Shown here: positions 53,174 through 61,425 of the stretch, one piece after another
Layout of the letters: every line of letters begins with the position of its first letter
How positions within the stretch are numbered: position 1 is the stretch's first letter
Notes under the pieces: model-generated
The model's database searches: none
Seen by the model: only the letters and a program-made list of their open reading frames with translations
What the model was told of the DNA's origin: nothing
NCBI RefSeq assembly: GCF_018129965.1
Contig: NZ_JAFCKW010000001.1
Coordinates: forward strand, 620,001 to 684,000
Source: Bradyrhizobium diazoefficiens
GTDB lineage: Bacteria > Pseudomonadota > Alphaproteobacteria > Rhizobiales > Xanthobacteraceae
Length of the DNA: 64,000 nucleotides
Direction: 5' to 3'
Made by a program: the position numbers and the translations under genes

Positions 53174-53548
53174 TCAGGTATCACCCTGCCCCAGCGGCCC
53201 GACAATCTCGGTGAGCGAAACGCCAAAGCGGGAATTGTCCTCCTCGACGACGACCACCTCGCCGCGGGCAACCACGCGGCCATTGACCACGACGTCGACG
53301 GGCTCGCCGACGCGGTGGTCCAGCGGAACCACCGCGCCCCGTCCGAGCTTCATCAGGTTCGCCACCGGAATGGTGGCCGAACCTAGCACCACCTGCATGG
53401 TGACGGGAATGCGCAGGATCGCATCGACGTTGGCGAACTTGCCGGTCTCCTCCGCGGTGCGCGCGGCGATTTCCGCGAGCCGCTCCAGCGGAGACGTTTC
53501 GGCATCTTCCGTTGCAGATGCAGCTTCATAGTCGAAGGATTGCGCCAT
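53174..53548 (-). CDS. fliN: Motor switch protein FliN
   Basis: A 124-residue C-ring protein. After a variable N-terminus comes the SpoA domain (ILRIPVTMQVVLGSATIPVANLMKLGRGAVVPLDHRVGEPVDVVVNGRVVARGEVVVVEEDNSRFGVSLTEIV). With FliM and FliG it forms the rotor. It lies between the small membrane gene and fliG. Confidence 0.94.
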   Translation of the reverse strand: MAQSFDYEAASATEDAETSPLERLAEIAARTAEETGKFANVDAILRIPVTMQVVLGSATIPVANLMKLGRGAVVPLDHRVGEPVDVVVNGRVVARGEVVVVEEDNSRFGVSLTEIVGPLGQGDT

Positions 53549-53624
53549 TTGGTCTCGCCTCTTGATATTTCCGGTCCCGGTGCGTCTCAGCGCTCCGATC
53601 GTTCGTGTTCGGTCCGTCTCGGCC

Positions 53625-53939
53625 TCAATGCTTGTTCGCTTCCGGACCGCTCATGGTCGCGGCGGACGCAAGCCCATTGCGCGCATCGAGCGCAGCGATC
53701 GCCTCGTGAGCCTGGTCGATCTTCGTGCTCAGCACGCTGGCGAGCCGGCCAAGATTTGCGGTGGATTCATGTGCCGCCGTGACGACCGTATCGAAGGCGC
53801 CAGCCGTCTCGTGGACGATGGTCGAGAACTCGCCCTGGTAACTGCGTAGCCGCGCCAATTCGCGGTGCATCCTGGTCACCCGCATGCTGGTGAAAGCCAG
53901 CGCAATCAGCAGCACGGCATCAACGAGATAGGATATCAT
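53625..53939 (-). CDS. Small membrane-anchored helical protein between fliM and fliN
   Basis: A 104-residue protein with an N-terminal membrane segment (MISYLVDAVLLIALAFTSM) followed by a long amphipathic helix (RMHRELARLRSYQGEFSTIVHETAGAFDTVVTAAHESTANLGRLASVLSTKIDQAHEAIAALDA). It overlaps the fliM end by 20 bp, so it is translationally coupled. From memory it resembles DUF6468 proteins found at this position in alphaproteobacterial motor operons. Its function is not known; a link to the stator or switch is suggested by the neighbours only. Confidence 0.75.
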   Translation of the reverse strand: MISYLVDAVLLIALAFTSMRVTRMHRELARLRSYQGEFSTIVHETAGAFDTVVTAAHESTANLGRLASVLSTKIDQAHEAIAALDARNGLASAATMSGPEANKH

Positions 53940-54855
53940 CGACGAACTCCCGCTTCTGGTCGACGGGATCGGCCACCTGCATGGCATAATAGCCATCAAG
54001 CTGGCCGATCTGGCACCAGAACAGCACCTGGTTGTTGCTCTCGAGCCGCGCCAGCGTGCGCGGCGTGGCTTCGAGCTCGATCACCTGTCCGACATGAAAC
54101 TTCACAACGTCGTCGAGCGATATCATCTTCTCGTCGAGCACCGCGCTCAGCGTGACCTCGGTCCGGTGAACCTCGCTCTCCATCTGCTCGCGCCAGCGCG
54201 GATCGGCCGCACGGCCATCGCTGACGACGACGTGTGCGAGCTTCTGCCTGAGCGGGTTGAGCGCCGAGTGCGGAATGATGAGGAACATCTGGCCGCCACG
54301 ATAGAGCGCCTGCAGCATGATATTCGCGCAGATCGACATGTTGCCGCTGCGACCGATCGCGAGCGACGCCATCGCGGTCTCCACCCGCTCGACGCGGAAG
54401 GTGACGTTGGACGTGCCGGCGAAAGCGGATTGCAGCGCCTTGGCGAACCGCTCGAACAGCGCCTGGACCAGGCGAATCTCGATGTTCGAGAACGTGCGCT
54501 CGACATCCAGCGGCGGCTCGGCCCCGTCCGACCCGAACATGGCCTCGACCATCGTGAAGACGAAATCACGGTCGAGCATGATGATGACGCGGGAGTCCCA
54601 TTGCTCGGCGTAGAGCACGGCGGCGACCGCGTTGGCCTCGTAGTCCTTGATGATATCGCCGACGCGATCGTTGGTGATGCCGTTGACCGAGAAATAGCAT
54701 GGCGTTCCGGCGATCGGCTGCAGGCTGTCAGTACACGATGCCGCCATGCGATCGAAGATCACATTGAGCATCGGCATGCGTTCGATCGAGATGCCAGCGG
54801 CATCCAGCAGATAGTTCGGCAGCGGCTTCCGCTGATCGACGTTTTCCATCATCAT
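53920..54855 (-). CDS. fliM: Motor switch protein FliM
   Basis: A 311-residue C-ring protein. ISIERMPMLNVIFDRMAASCTDSLQPIAGTPCYFSVNGI and AVLYAEQWDSRVIIMLDRDFVFTMVEAMFGSDG belong to the FliM middle (CheC-like) domain, and the C-terminal SpoA domain contains ISLDDVVKFHVGQVIELEATPRTLARLESNNQVLFWCQIGQLDGYYAMQV. The usual N-terminal CheY-binding peptide is weak or missing. ATG 54855 overlaps the motA stop (ATGA). Confidence 0.92.
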   Translation of the reverse strand: MMMENVDQRKPLPNYLLDAAGISIERMPMLNVIFDRMAASCTDSLQPIAGTPCYFSVNGITNDRVGDIIKDYEANAVAAVLYAEQWDSRVIIMLDRDFVFTMVEAMFGSDGAEPPLDVERTFSNIEIRLVQALFERFAKALQSAFAGTSNVTFRVERVETAMASLAIGRSGNMSICANIMLQALYRGGQMFLIIPHSALNPLRQKLAHVVVSDGRAADPRWREQMESEVHRTEVTLSAVLDEKMISLDDVVKFHVGQVIELEATPRTLARLESNNQVLFWCQIGQLDGYYAMQVADPVDQKREFVDDILSR

Positions 54856-55748
54856 GCGCGGGCAGCCTTCGGTTCAGCGTCGGTCACCACGGCCTTGGGA
54901 CCCGCGATCGTCTCGTTCTCGACGACGTCGATCGAGGGGCGCTCGTTGCTGGCGATCATCTTGCGGCCGTGCTCGACCGCGATTTGCGGCATGGCGCCAT
55001 TCATGAAGGCCAGCAGCGTCTGCTTGACGATGATGTAGGGCCGGCAGCGTTTCTCGCGCGTCATCTTGATCTTGATCGCGAAGGGCGAAATGAGGCCGTA
55101 GGACAGGAAGATGCCGGCGAAGGTGCCGACCAGGGCCGCCCCGATGAAGCCGCCGAGCAGCTTCGGCGACTGGTCGAGCGCGCCCATCGCCTTGATGACC
55201 CCGAGCACCGCGGCGACGATGCCGAGCGCGGGCAGCGCTTCGGACACCGTCACCAGCGAATGGTAGGGCGCCAGCTTGCTCTTCACGATGGTGTGGATTT
55301 CCTCGTCCATCAGCGCCTCGATTTCGTGCGTGCGCGCGTTGCCCATGATGATGAGGCGGACATAGTCGCAGATGAACTGGAGCAGCGACGGATCGCCGAG
55401 CACGCTCGGGAACGCCTTGAAGATCTCGGAGGAAGCAGGATCGTCGATATGCGCCTCGACCTCGTTGCGGCCCTTGCCGCGCAGTTCGCGCATCAGGGCG
55501 TGGAGGGCACCCAGCAGGTCGAGATAATAGCGTTCGCCCGGCACGGAACCGGTGACGGCCTGAACGCAGGCAAGCCCGGTATCAACGACCGTCTTCCATG
55601 GATTGGCCATGATGAATGTTCCGGCCGCGGTCCCCATGATGATGACGAATTCCCACGGCTGCATCAACACGCCCAGATGCCCGCCCATGGCGGCAAATCC
55701 GCCGAGCAGCGCCGCTACGGTGATGACAACCCCCACGAAACTGCCCAA
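54852..55748 (-). CDS. motA: Stator protein MotA
   Basis: A 298-residue, four-helix membrane protein. It starts (TTG) GSFVGVVITVAALLGGFAAMGGHLGVLMQPWEFVIIMGTAAGTFIMAN, has the cytoplasmic loop with conserved charges and ends with the proline-containing helices (LPALGIVAAVLGVIKAMG and GGFIGAALVGTFAGIFLSYGLISPFA). TTG 55748 is chosen because the family begins here and GGAG lies 7 bp upstream; an ATG further upstream (55904) would include the promoter element. It forms the proton channel with MotB. Confidence 0.93.
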   Translation of the reverse strand: MGSFVGVVITVAALLGGFAAMGGHLGVLMQPWEFVIIMGTAAGTFIMANPWKTVVDTGLACVQAVTGSVPGERYYLDLLGALHALMRELRGKGRNEVEAHIDDPASSEIFKAFPSVLGDPSLLQFICDYVRLIIMGNARTHEIEALMDEEIHTIVKSKLAPYHSLVTVSEALPALGIVAAVLGVIKAMGALDQSPKLLGGFIGAALVGTFAGIFLSYGLISPFAIKIKMTREKRCRPYIIVKQTLLAFMNGAMPQIAVEHGRKMIASNERPSIDVVENETIAGPKAVVTDAEPKAARA

Positions 55749-55792
55749 CGCGCCGCTCCATCGCCAATCCCATCGCGGATATCTAGTCGGCG

Positions 55793-55810
55793 ACGCTTGC
55801 GCGAGGCTGG
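55793..55810 (-). promoter_or_regulatory. LafR-box candidate before motA
   Basis: Promoter-sense CCAGCCTCGCGCAAGCGT, 44 bp before the motA TTG start. A second copy for the divergent operon begins 12 bp away at 55822. Confidence 0.7.
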
Positions 55811-55821
55811 TTTCCTGCTCG

Positions 55822-55839
55822 TCAGCCCCGCGCAAGCAA
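55822..55839 (+). promoter_or_regulatory. LafR-box candidate before the DUF1217-flgF-fliI operon
   Basis: TCAGCCCCGCGCAAGCAA on the plus strand, 51 bp before ATG 55891. It is the same 18-mer as the flgE copy at 34024. Together with the motA copy it forms a divergent control region. Confidence 0.7.
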
Positions 55840-55890
55840 TTCACGGCAGCTTGGGACCAAGTCGCAGAAGCGGCCAAAGGGGCGCGGGTC

Positions 55891-56682
55891 ATGCTATCCA
55901 CCATCGCGGACTACACCAGACTCACCAAGGACATGGGGAAGTCGCTGACGCAGGTTGCGACCGAGCCTGATGTCAGCCGCGAGACGGATTATTTCCTCAG
56001 CCACATCGGCAATGTGAAGACGATCGACGATTTCCTGAAGGATTACCGCCTCTACTCCTATGCGATGAAGGCCTACGGCCTCAGCGACATGACCTATGCC
56101 AAGGCTTTCATGCGCAAGGTGCTGACCGAGGGCGTCTCGGACAAGGATGCCTTCGCCAACAAGCTGTCGGACACCCGCTACAGGCAATTCGCCACCGCCT
56201 TCAATTTCGCAGCCCTCGGCGACCAGGCAACTCAGTCGACCGCGGCGACGACAGGCACGGCGACCCAGTACGTCACGCAGACGATGGAGGAGAAGGCCGG
56301 CGACCAGAACGAGGGCCTGCGGCTGGCGCTCTATTTCACCCGCAAGGCCTCCAGCATCACCACCGCCTACCAGATCCTCGCCGACAAGGCGCTGACCCAG
56401 GTGGTCCAGACCGCCATGGGTTGGTCGTCGACGATCAGCTCGTCCGACATCGACGCCCAGGCCAAGATGATCACGAACAAGATCGACCTCAGCGACTTCC
56501 AGGATCCGGCCAAGGTGACCAAGTTCGTGCAGCGCTTCGCGGCGATGTGGGATGCGACCCAGGCCCAGAGCGATAGCTCGACCAACCCCGCACTGGTCCT
56601 GATCGCGGGCGCTTCGTCGGCATCGGTCAGCCTGGATACCGACATGCTGACGACGCTTCAGAACATCCGGTTCAACAGGTAA
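55891..56682 (+). CDS. DUF1217 flagellar-locus protein
   Basis: A 263-residue protein with repeated short helical units (ETDYFLSHIGNVKTIDDFLKDYRLYSYAMKAYGLSDMTYAKAFMRKVLTEGVSDKDAFANKLSDTRYRQFATAFNF), characteristic of DUF1217. The C-terminus (LDTDMLTTLQNIRF) resembles the ends of axial proteins. It has no signal peptide, so if exported it would use the flagellar route. It heads an operon with flgF (3-bp gap) and fliI. DUF1217 genes are regular members of rhizobial flagellar clusters, but no precise role is known to me. Confidence 0.85.
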   Translation: MLSTIADYTRLTKDMGKSLTQVATEPDVSRETDYFLSHIGNVKTIDDFLKDYRLYSYAMKAYGLSDMTYAKAFMRKVLTEGVSDKDAFANKLSDTRYRQFATAFNFAALGDQATQSTAATTGTATQYVTQTMEEKAGDQNEGLRLALYFTRKASSITTAYQILADKALTQVVQTAMGWSSTISSSDIDAQAKMITNKIDLSDFQDPAKVTKFVQRFAAMWDATQAQSDSSTNPALVLIAGASSASVSLDTDMLTTLQNIRFNR

Positions 56683-56685
56683 ATC

Positions 56686-57414
56686 ATGCAATCCGCTCTC
56701 TATGTCGGCTTGTCGGCGCAGGTCGCGCTCGAGAAGCGCCTGCAGACGATCGCCAACAACGTCGCCAACGTCAACACGGCGGCGTTCCGCACCGACGTGG
56801 TGAAGTTCGAGACCGTGCTGTCCAAGGCCGGCGCGAACCCGGTCGCGTTCTCCTCGCCCGGCGACAACATCATCTCGCGCGAGGTCGGCAACATCACCGA
56901 GAGCGGCAACCCGCTCGACGTCGCCGTGGTCGGACAGGGCTGGATCGCCTTTGCCGGCCCCAACGGAACCGTCTATACGCGCGACGGCCGCCTCCAGATC
57001 GCCCCCAACGGCGATCTCCAGACCGTGTCCGGCTTCCCCGTCATCGATTCCGGCGGCGCGCAGATCACGCTCGACCCGAACGGCGGCCCGGTCGCGATCT
57101 CGCGCAGCGGCGCGATCACCCAGGACAACAACGAGATCGGCACGATCGGGCTGTTCAATATTCCCGCTGACGCCAACCTCGAGCGCTACGGCAATTCCGG
57201 CGTCACGCCGGACCGGCCCGCGACCGCCATCGCCGACTTCTCCCGCGACGGTTTCAAGCAGGGTTATGTCGAGGGCTCCGGCGCCAATCCCATGATGGAA
57301 TTGACGAAGCTGATCGCGGCCTCGCGCGCGTTCGACGGCACCAATTCGATGATCGAGGGCACCGAGAGTTCGCTCCAGAATGCGATCCGGACGCTGGGCG
57401 AGCCCGGCAAATAG
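56686..57414 (+). CDS. flgF: Rod protein FlgF
   Basis: A 242-residue rod protein. It begins QSALYVGLSAQVALEKRLQTIANNVANVNTAAFRTDVVKFE, contains NPLDVAVVGQGWIAFAGPNGTVYTRDGRLQIAPNGDL and ends GANPMMELTKLIAASRAFDGTNSMIEGTESSLQNAIRTLG. This is the FlgF pattern, as distinct from FlgG at 49003. It follows the DUF1217 gene directly. Confidence 0.95.
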   Translation: MQSALYVGLSAQVALEKRLQTIANNVANVNTAAFRTDVVKFETVLSKAGANPVAFSSPGDNIISREVGNITESGNPLDVAVVGQGWIAFAGPNGTVYTRDGRLQIAPNGDLQTVSGFPVIDSGGAQITLDPNGGPVAISRSGAITQDNNEIGTIGLFNIPADANLERYGNSGVTPDRPATAIADFSRDGFKQGYVEGSGANPMMELTKLIAASRAFDGTNSMIEGTESSLQNAIRTLGEPGK

Positions 57415-57462
57415 ACGTGCAAGCAGACTGCGCCGCGTGCGCATTGAAGGTGGACGGTTTCC

Positions 57463-58788
57463 TTGAACGCTCTTCGGCAACTCGAGTGGGCGCTGCTGGA
57501 GCTTCAGCAGAGCACTCCCCTGGCCAGCGTCAGCGGCGCGATCTCCGAGATCGCGCCGACGCATTTCCGCGTCTGCGGCCTGTCGCGCTTCGTCAGGTTG
57601 GGTGAACTGATCGGCGTCAACTCCGGTGGCAAGCCCCAGATCGGCGAGGTGATCAGGATCGACAGCGACGGCATCGTTGCCAAGCCGTTCGACCGGCAAT
57701 TCGCCGGCGGCCTTGGTTCGGTCGCCTACCGGATGCCGCCCTTGTCCTTCGCGCCCGATCCGAGCTGGAAGGGCCGCGTCATCAACGCGCTCGGCGCGCC
57801 GCTGGACGGCCAGGGTGCCCTGACCCCGGGGTCGCGGCCGGTGTCGGCGGAGGCCGAGGCGCCCTCGGCGATGAAGCGCGCACGCGTCCACAAGCCGCTG
57901 CGGACAGGCGTGCGCGTCATCGACCTGTTCGCCCCGATCTGTGCCGGCCAGCGCGTCGGTATCTTCGCCGGCTCGGGCGTCGGCAAGTCGACGCTGCTGG
58001 CGATGCTGGCGCGCAGCCAGGGCTTCGACACGGTCGTGCTGGCGCTCGTCGGCGAACGCGGCCGCGAGGTGCGCGAATTCATCGAGGACGTGCTCGGCGC
58101 CAACCGCAACCGGGCCGTCACCATCGTATCGACGGGAGATGAAAGCCCGATGATGCGGCGGCTGGCGCCGAAGACCGCCATGGCGGTCGCCGAATATTTC
58201 CGTGACCGGGGCGAATCGGTCCTCCTCGTCGTCGATTCGATCACCCGTTTCGCCCACGCCGCCCGCGAGGTCGCCCTCGCTGCCGGCGAGCCTGCCGTCG
58301 CGCGGGGCTATGCACCGACGGTCTTCACCGACCTGCCGCGCCTGCTGGAGCGCGCCGGGCCCGGCGAGGAGGGATCCGGCACCATTACCGGCATCTTCTC
58401 CGTGCTGGTTGATGGTGACGATCACAACGAGCCGATCGCGGACACCATCCGCGGCACCCTCGACGGCCATATCGTGCTGTCCCGGCACATCGCCGACCAG
58501 GCGCGCTACCCGGCCGTGGACGTGCTCGCCTCGGTCTCCCGCCTCGCCCACAATGTCTGGGACCCCGAGGAGCGGGAACTGGTGAGCAAGCTGCGGAGCA
58601 TGATGTCCAAATACGAGGACACCCGCGACCTTCGCCTGATGGGCGGATATCAGTCTGGGCGCGATTCGGGGCTCGACCAGGCCGTCGACCTGGTCCCGCG
58701 CATCTACAGCGCGATGCGCCAGGATGCGTCGGCGCCGCCAAGCGCGGATCCATTCCGCGAGCTCAGGGACATGCTGAAGGGCGACTAG
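57463..58788 (+). CDS. fliI: Flagellar export ATPase FliI
   Basis: A 441-residue ATPase. Walker A is AGSGVGKST at 169-177, the family block MKRARVHKPLRTGVRVIDLFAPICAGQRVG precedes it, Walker B is SVLLVVDSITRFAHAAREV, and ERAGPGEEGSGTITGIFSVLVDGDDHNEPIADTIRGTLDGHIVLSR is the type III ATPase signature. The start is TTG 57463, at the expected family position. It unfolds and releases export substrates at the base of the flagellum. Its partners fliH and fliJ are in other operons. Confidence 0.95.
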   Translation: MNALRQLEWALLELQQSTPLASVSGAISEIAPTHFRVCGLSRFVRLGELIGVNSGGKPQIGEVIRIDSDGIVAKPFDRQFAGGLGSVAYRMPPLSFAPDPSWKGRVINALGAPLDGQGALTPGSRPVSAEAEAPSAMKRARVHKPLRTGVRVIDLFAPICAGQRVGIFAGSGVGKSTLLAMLARSQGFDTVVLALVGERGREVREFIEDVLGANRNRAVTIVSTGDESPMMRRLAPKTAMAVAEYFRDRGESVLLVVDSITRFAHAAREVALAAGEPAVARGYAPTVFTDLPRLLERAGPGEEGSGTITGIFSVLVDGDDHNEPIADTIRGTLDGHIVLSRHIADQARYPAVDVLASVSRLAHNVWDPEERELVSKLRSMMSKYEDTRDLRLMGGYQSGRDSGLDQAVDLVPRIYSAMRQDASAPPSADPFRELRDMLKGD

Positions 58789-59525
58789 GCGTGGACGACG
58801 CGTCCTGCTCCGTCAACACGGCCCTGCTCAGATTCGCGACACCTGGTCACGCACGCCACAACGGATCCAGCGCATGCACATGATCCCTAACCGGGTTCCA
58901 TCCCCGGCGCATCACCCGTTCGATGGAGAGATCGAGCGGCCAGGACGTCGGTGGTCGAATCGAAACTGCTCCAAGGGACGGCCACTTGCAGCCTTACCGC
59001 CCCAACAACCGATGCGTGTAATCCTAGCGAATTCCCTTGACGATTCCACGACGAAACGCACAAGTTGTGGATGACCTGCCGATGCGCGCCCTCGTCATGC
59101 ATTAGCTTCCATCAATTCCCGGCAACGCCGCGTAGCAAACTGCGCGCAATCGAAGCTTCGCACGATTGCGCGCAAGTCCCTTGTTGGACTGTGTATTGCG
59201 ATCACCATCATGTGTCCCGACAAGCGCGATTGTCTTGAACTTTACATGGCGGTGCCGCGACATCCAGTCGCGAGAGCGTCTCTACTTGATTTTGTTGAGA
59301 AGCTCATTCATCGTTTCGACTGAACATAAGAAACGTCTGCGTGTGACTTGAACTCAGGGGCTTCGGTTGAACAACTCCGATCCATTGTCCGATCGTGACG
59401 GCAACTCGAGCTATCGTTCGACGGCGCGACGATTGGCATACCAACCGCGATATCGCGCTTCACACAACGGCAGAAGGCGACTTCGGGGCGCCGCAGACGT
59501 GATTCCCGGGGCAAGGTAGGAATTC
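58789..59525. other. Intergenic region between fliI and the second MarR gene
   Basis: A 737-bp gap, A+T-richer from about 59100 to 59420. Short open frames exist but none has a ribosome site or recognisable product. A TPsiC-like fragment at 58891-58907 is not part of a tRNA. It should hold the promoter of the MarR gene. Confidence 0.5.
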
Positions 59526-60161
59526 ATGCCGTTGGCACGTGAAGCAGTCGAGCTGCTGGTCCAGGCGGCGAGGGCCTGGTATTTCGAAGGCAACCAGCAC
59601 GGACTGCGCGACCGGGAGTGGATGGCTCTGCGCTTTCTCGGCCGCGCCAACAGGTTCTCGCGCACCCCCTCGGCACTCGCCGGTTTCATCGGCGCGACCA
59701 GGGCAACGGCGTCTCAGATCGTGAAGACTCTCGAGAGTAAGTCGTTCCTGGTGCGCAAGCCGTCGCACGAGGACAAGCGATCCGTCGTGCTCCATGTCAC
59801 CGCACAGGGCGAGAAATGCCTGAGCCAGCACGATCCGATCAATCACGTGGTGAATGCGGTCACGGCGCTCGGAACCGACGAGTGCATCAGGCTGCGCGAC
59901 TCGCTTCGCGAAATCCTCAATCATCTCGACGCCGCCCATCAGCGGCTCGATGCCAGCATCTGCCGCGACTGCATGTTTCTCGCCGAACGCGGTCCCGCCG
60001 CGGGCAAGGGACGCACCACCGTCGAATTCATGTGCCGGCTTTATCGCGCTCCGGTTTCGCTCGAGGAAACCGAACTCCTCTGCACGAGCTTCGAACGCAC
60101 CCGCGACCGGCCGAAGATCGGGGAACAGCTCGACCGCGCGCGCGTGGCAAGCCAGGGCTGA
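59526..60161 (+). CDS. MarR-family regulator with C-terminal four-cysteine motif (paralogue 2)
   Basis: A 211-residue protein, the paralogue of the one at 20525. It shares HGLRDREWMALRFL and RANRFSRTPSALA, the MarR wing (HEDKRSVVLHVT) and the C-terminal cysteines Cys146-x2-Cys149, Cys170 and Cys186 at nearly the same spacing. It has about 20 more residues at the end. The two genes lie on opposite sides of the flagellar locus, which points to a common role or to duplication with the region between them. Ligand and targets are unknown. Confidence 0.87.
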   Translation: MPLAREAVELLVQAARAWYFEGNQHGLRDREWMALRFLGRANRFSRTPSALAGFIGATRATASQIVKTLESKSFLVRKPSHEDKRSVVLHVTAQGEKCLSQHDPINHVVNAVTALGTDECIRLRDSLREILNHLDAAHQRLDASICRDCMFLAERGPAAGKGRTTVEFMCRLYRAPVSLEETELLCTSFERTRDRPKIGEQLDRARVASQG

Positions 60162-60399
60162 GGCGAGAATCGGCGTCGGGACGGAGTGGCAAGATTCCGA
60201 ATGGACGTCGCAGCCGGCGCTTGCCGTGACAGTCACGAGGACGTGGTTCCCTGAAGCGCGCGTGCGCGTTCTCGATGACGTGGCTAGGCGTGGCATGCCA
60301 CCCACGCCCGTGTCCCACCGACAAGCTGCGGCGGCGTGTCGAAGATCCGCGCGTACATCCTTGCCATCGTCACTGCGAGCGTCTGAAGGGACCATCTCC

Positions 60400-60575
60400 G
60401 ACTCCAAATACGATTGTCGTTGCCCGCCACCGGGTCTCGCCTTCGGCGGGCCCGACGACAGGCTCCGGTTGGGCTTCCATGACGCCGCGGCCTCTCGATT
60501 CGATCACGGCCGCCTCTGGAATACTGGATCGCCCGCCCCAGTGCGCAAATGCGCACAAGGCCGACGATGACGGCA
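60400..60575. repeat. Dispersed repeat fragment with TGGAATACTGGATC core
   Basis: The segment includes CGCCGCGGCCTCTCGATTCGATCACG followed by TGGAATACTGGATCGCCCGC and ends in GACGATGACGGC, a composite I recognise as a Bradyrhizobium intergenic repeat. A GGCGGG/CCCGCC-type pair lies inside. Limits are approximate. Confidence 0.45.
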
Positions 60576-60597
60576 CGTGTGTGGTTGCAGACAGGCC

Positions 60598-61085
60598 TTC
60601 GCGTTCTCGCGGCGCGTTTCGCCCGAGTTTTGCCTGGTCGCTCCACCCTCCAAACCAAGAGGGCGCAGGGAAGGCCGGGTGCTGACATCGCACCCGCGGT
60701 CCGCTGCGCGAAATGTAGCGCAAAAGAACCGCACAGCAGCATACAGGTGGTGCCGATCACTCGGCCTTCCCTGCGCGGTGGTCGGACGGCTTATGCCGTG
60801 CTCTCCCGGGAGCCGAACTTCCTTCTGGCCTCCCTCGCGCCTGCGAATTGACGATGCTGTCCGCCCGGTTGGGCTCGCACACACCTTCGCGGGCAGCTTG
60901 ACCGTAGCAACGACGGCCAGGACCACACGGTTTTGCCGTACGCACGGCCCGCCATGTCGCCGCAGTTTTCCCGGCTCCGTCGACGAAGCCGGAAACTTAC
61001 AGGCGAGACGAACCTGACAGCGCCGCTCGTCCGCATGCGGCCGCGAGCTCACAGGGACTACCCGCCCTGCCCGCACCTCTCATGC
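60598..61085. repeat. Long dispersed repeat, source of spurious open frames
   Basis: This stretch encodes broken fragments such as QEGAGKAGC, PSLRGGRTAYAVLSREPNFLLASL and, on the minus strand, SGAVRFVSPVSFRLRRRSRENCGDMAGRAYGKTVW, in several frames. Such strings appear in many annotated rhizobial hypothetical proteins and come from a repeated noncoding element. Limits are approximate. Confidence 0.5.
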
Positions 61086-61289
61086 CGACGCTGCCGCGTC
61101 CACCGCAAGCCCGGCTCGCAACCAAGACGACAACGAGATCGCCCCTCGAGGATGAGCCGGGATGGATGACGCATACGCCAAAACCGAATTTCGGTAAAGC
61201 GGAATATTTTTGCGCGGAGGGGTTGACGCGGCGGCGATACAGGCTGCTCGCGGCTATTGCATGTGAAGAAGACTGTCGCGGGACACCGC

Positions 61290-61425
61290 TTGCGGCCATC
61301 CTTCGAGACGCCCGCCTGCGGCGGGCCCTCAGGATGAGGTCGCGCTTTGCGGCAAGATGTCAGCCCCTCATGGTGAAAAGCCCGCCAAAGCGGGCGTCTC
61401 GAACCATGCAGGCCGGGCTCGCCCG
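61290..61425. repeat. Dispersed intergenic palindromic repeat (copy 2)
   Basis: Contains TTCGAGACGCCCGC..GCGGGC and, from about 61349, the same blocks as at 1787-1852 (GCGGCAAGATNTCAG, CCCTCATGGT, AGCGGGCGTCTCGAACCATG). The outer GAGACGCCCGC and GCGGGCGTCTC are inverted repeats about 80 bp apart. Confidence 0.65.

Noticed and set aside
55749..55904. Upstream ATG (55904) as the motA start
   Set aside because: It would add about 50 residues unlike any MotA and would put both promoter elements inside the gene; TTG 55748 has a good ribosome site and family fit.
55894..58551. A very long open frame on the minus strand opposite DUF1217, flgF and fliI
   Set aside because: It is the high-G+C antisense shadow of three convincing genes; its translation is rich in Arg, Asp, Gly and His with no domain, as expected for such shadows.
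58891..58907. CCGGG-TTCCATC-CCCGG, which resembles a tRNA TPsiC arm
   Set aside because: No matching acceptor, D or anticodon arms can be placed around it, and the loop lacks the conserved purine; taken as chance or a small hairpin.
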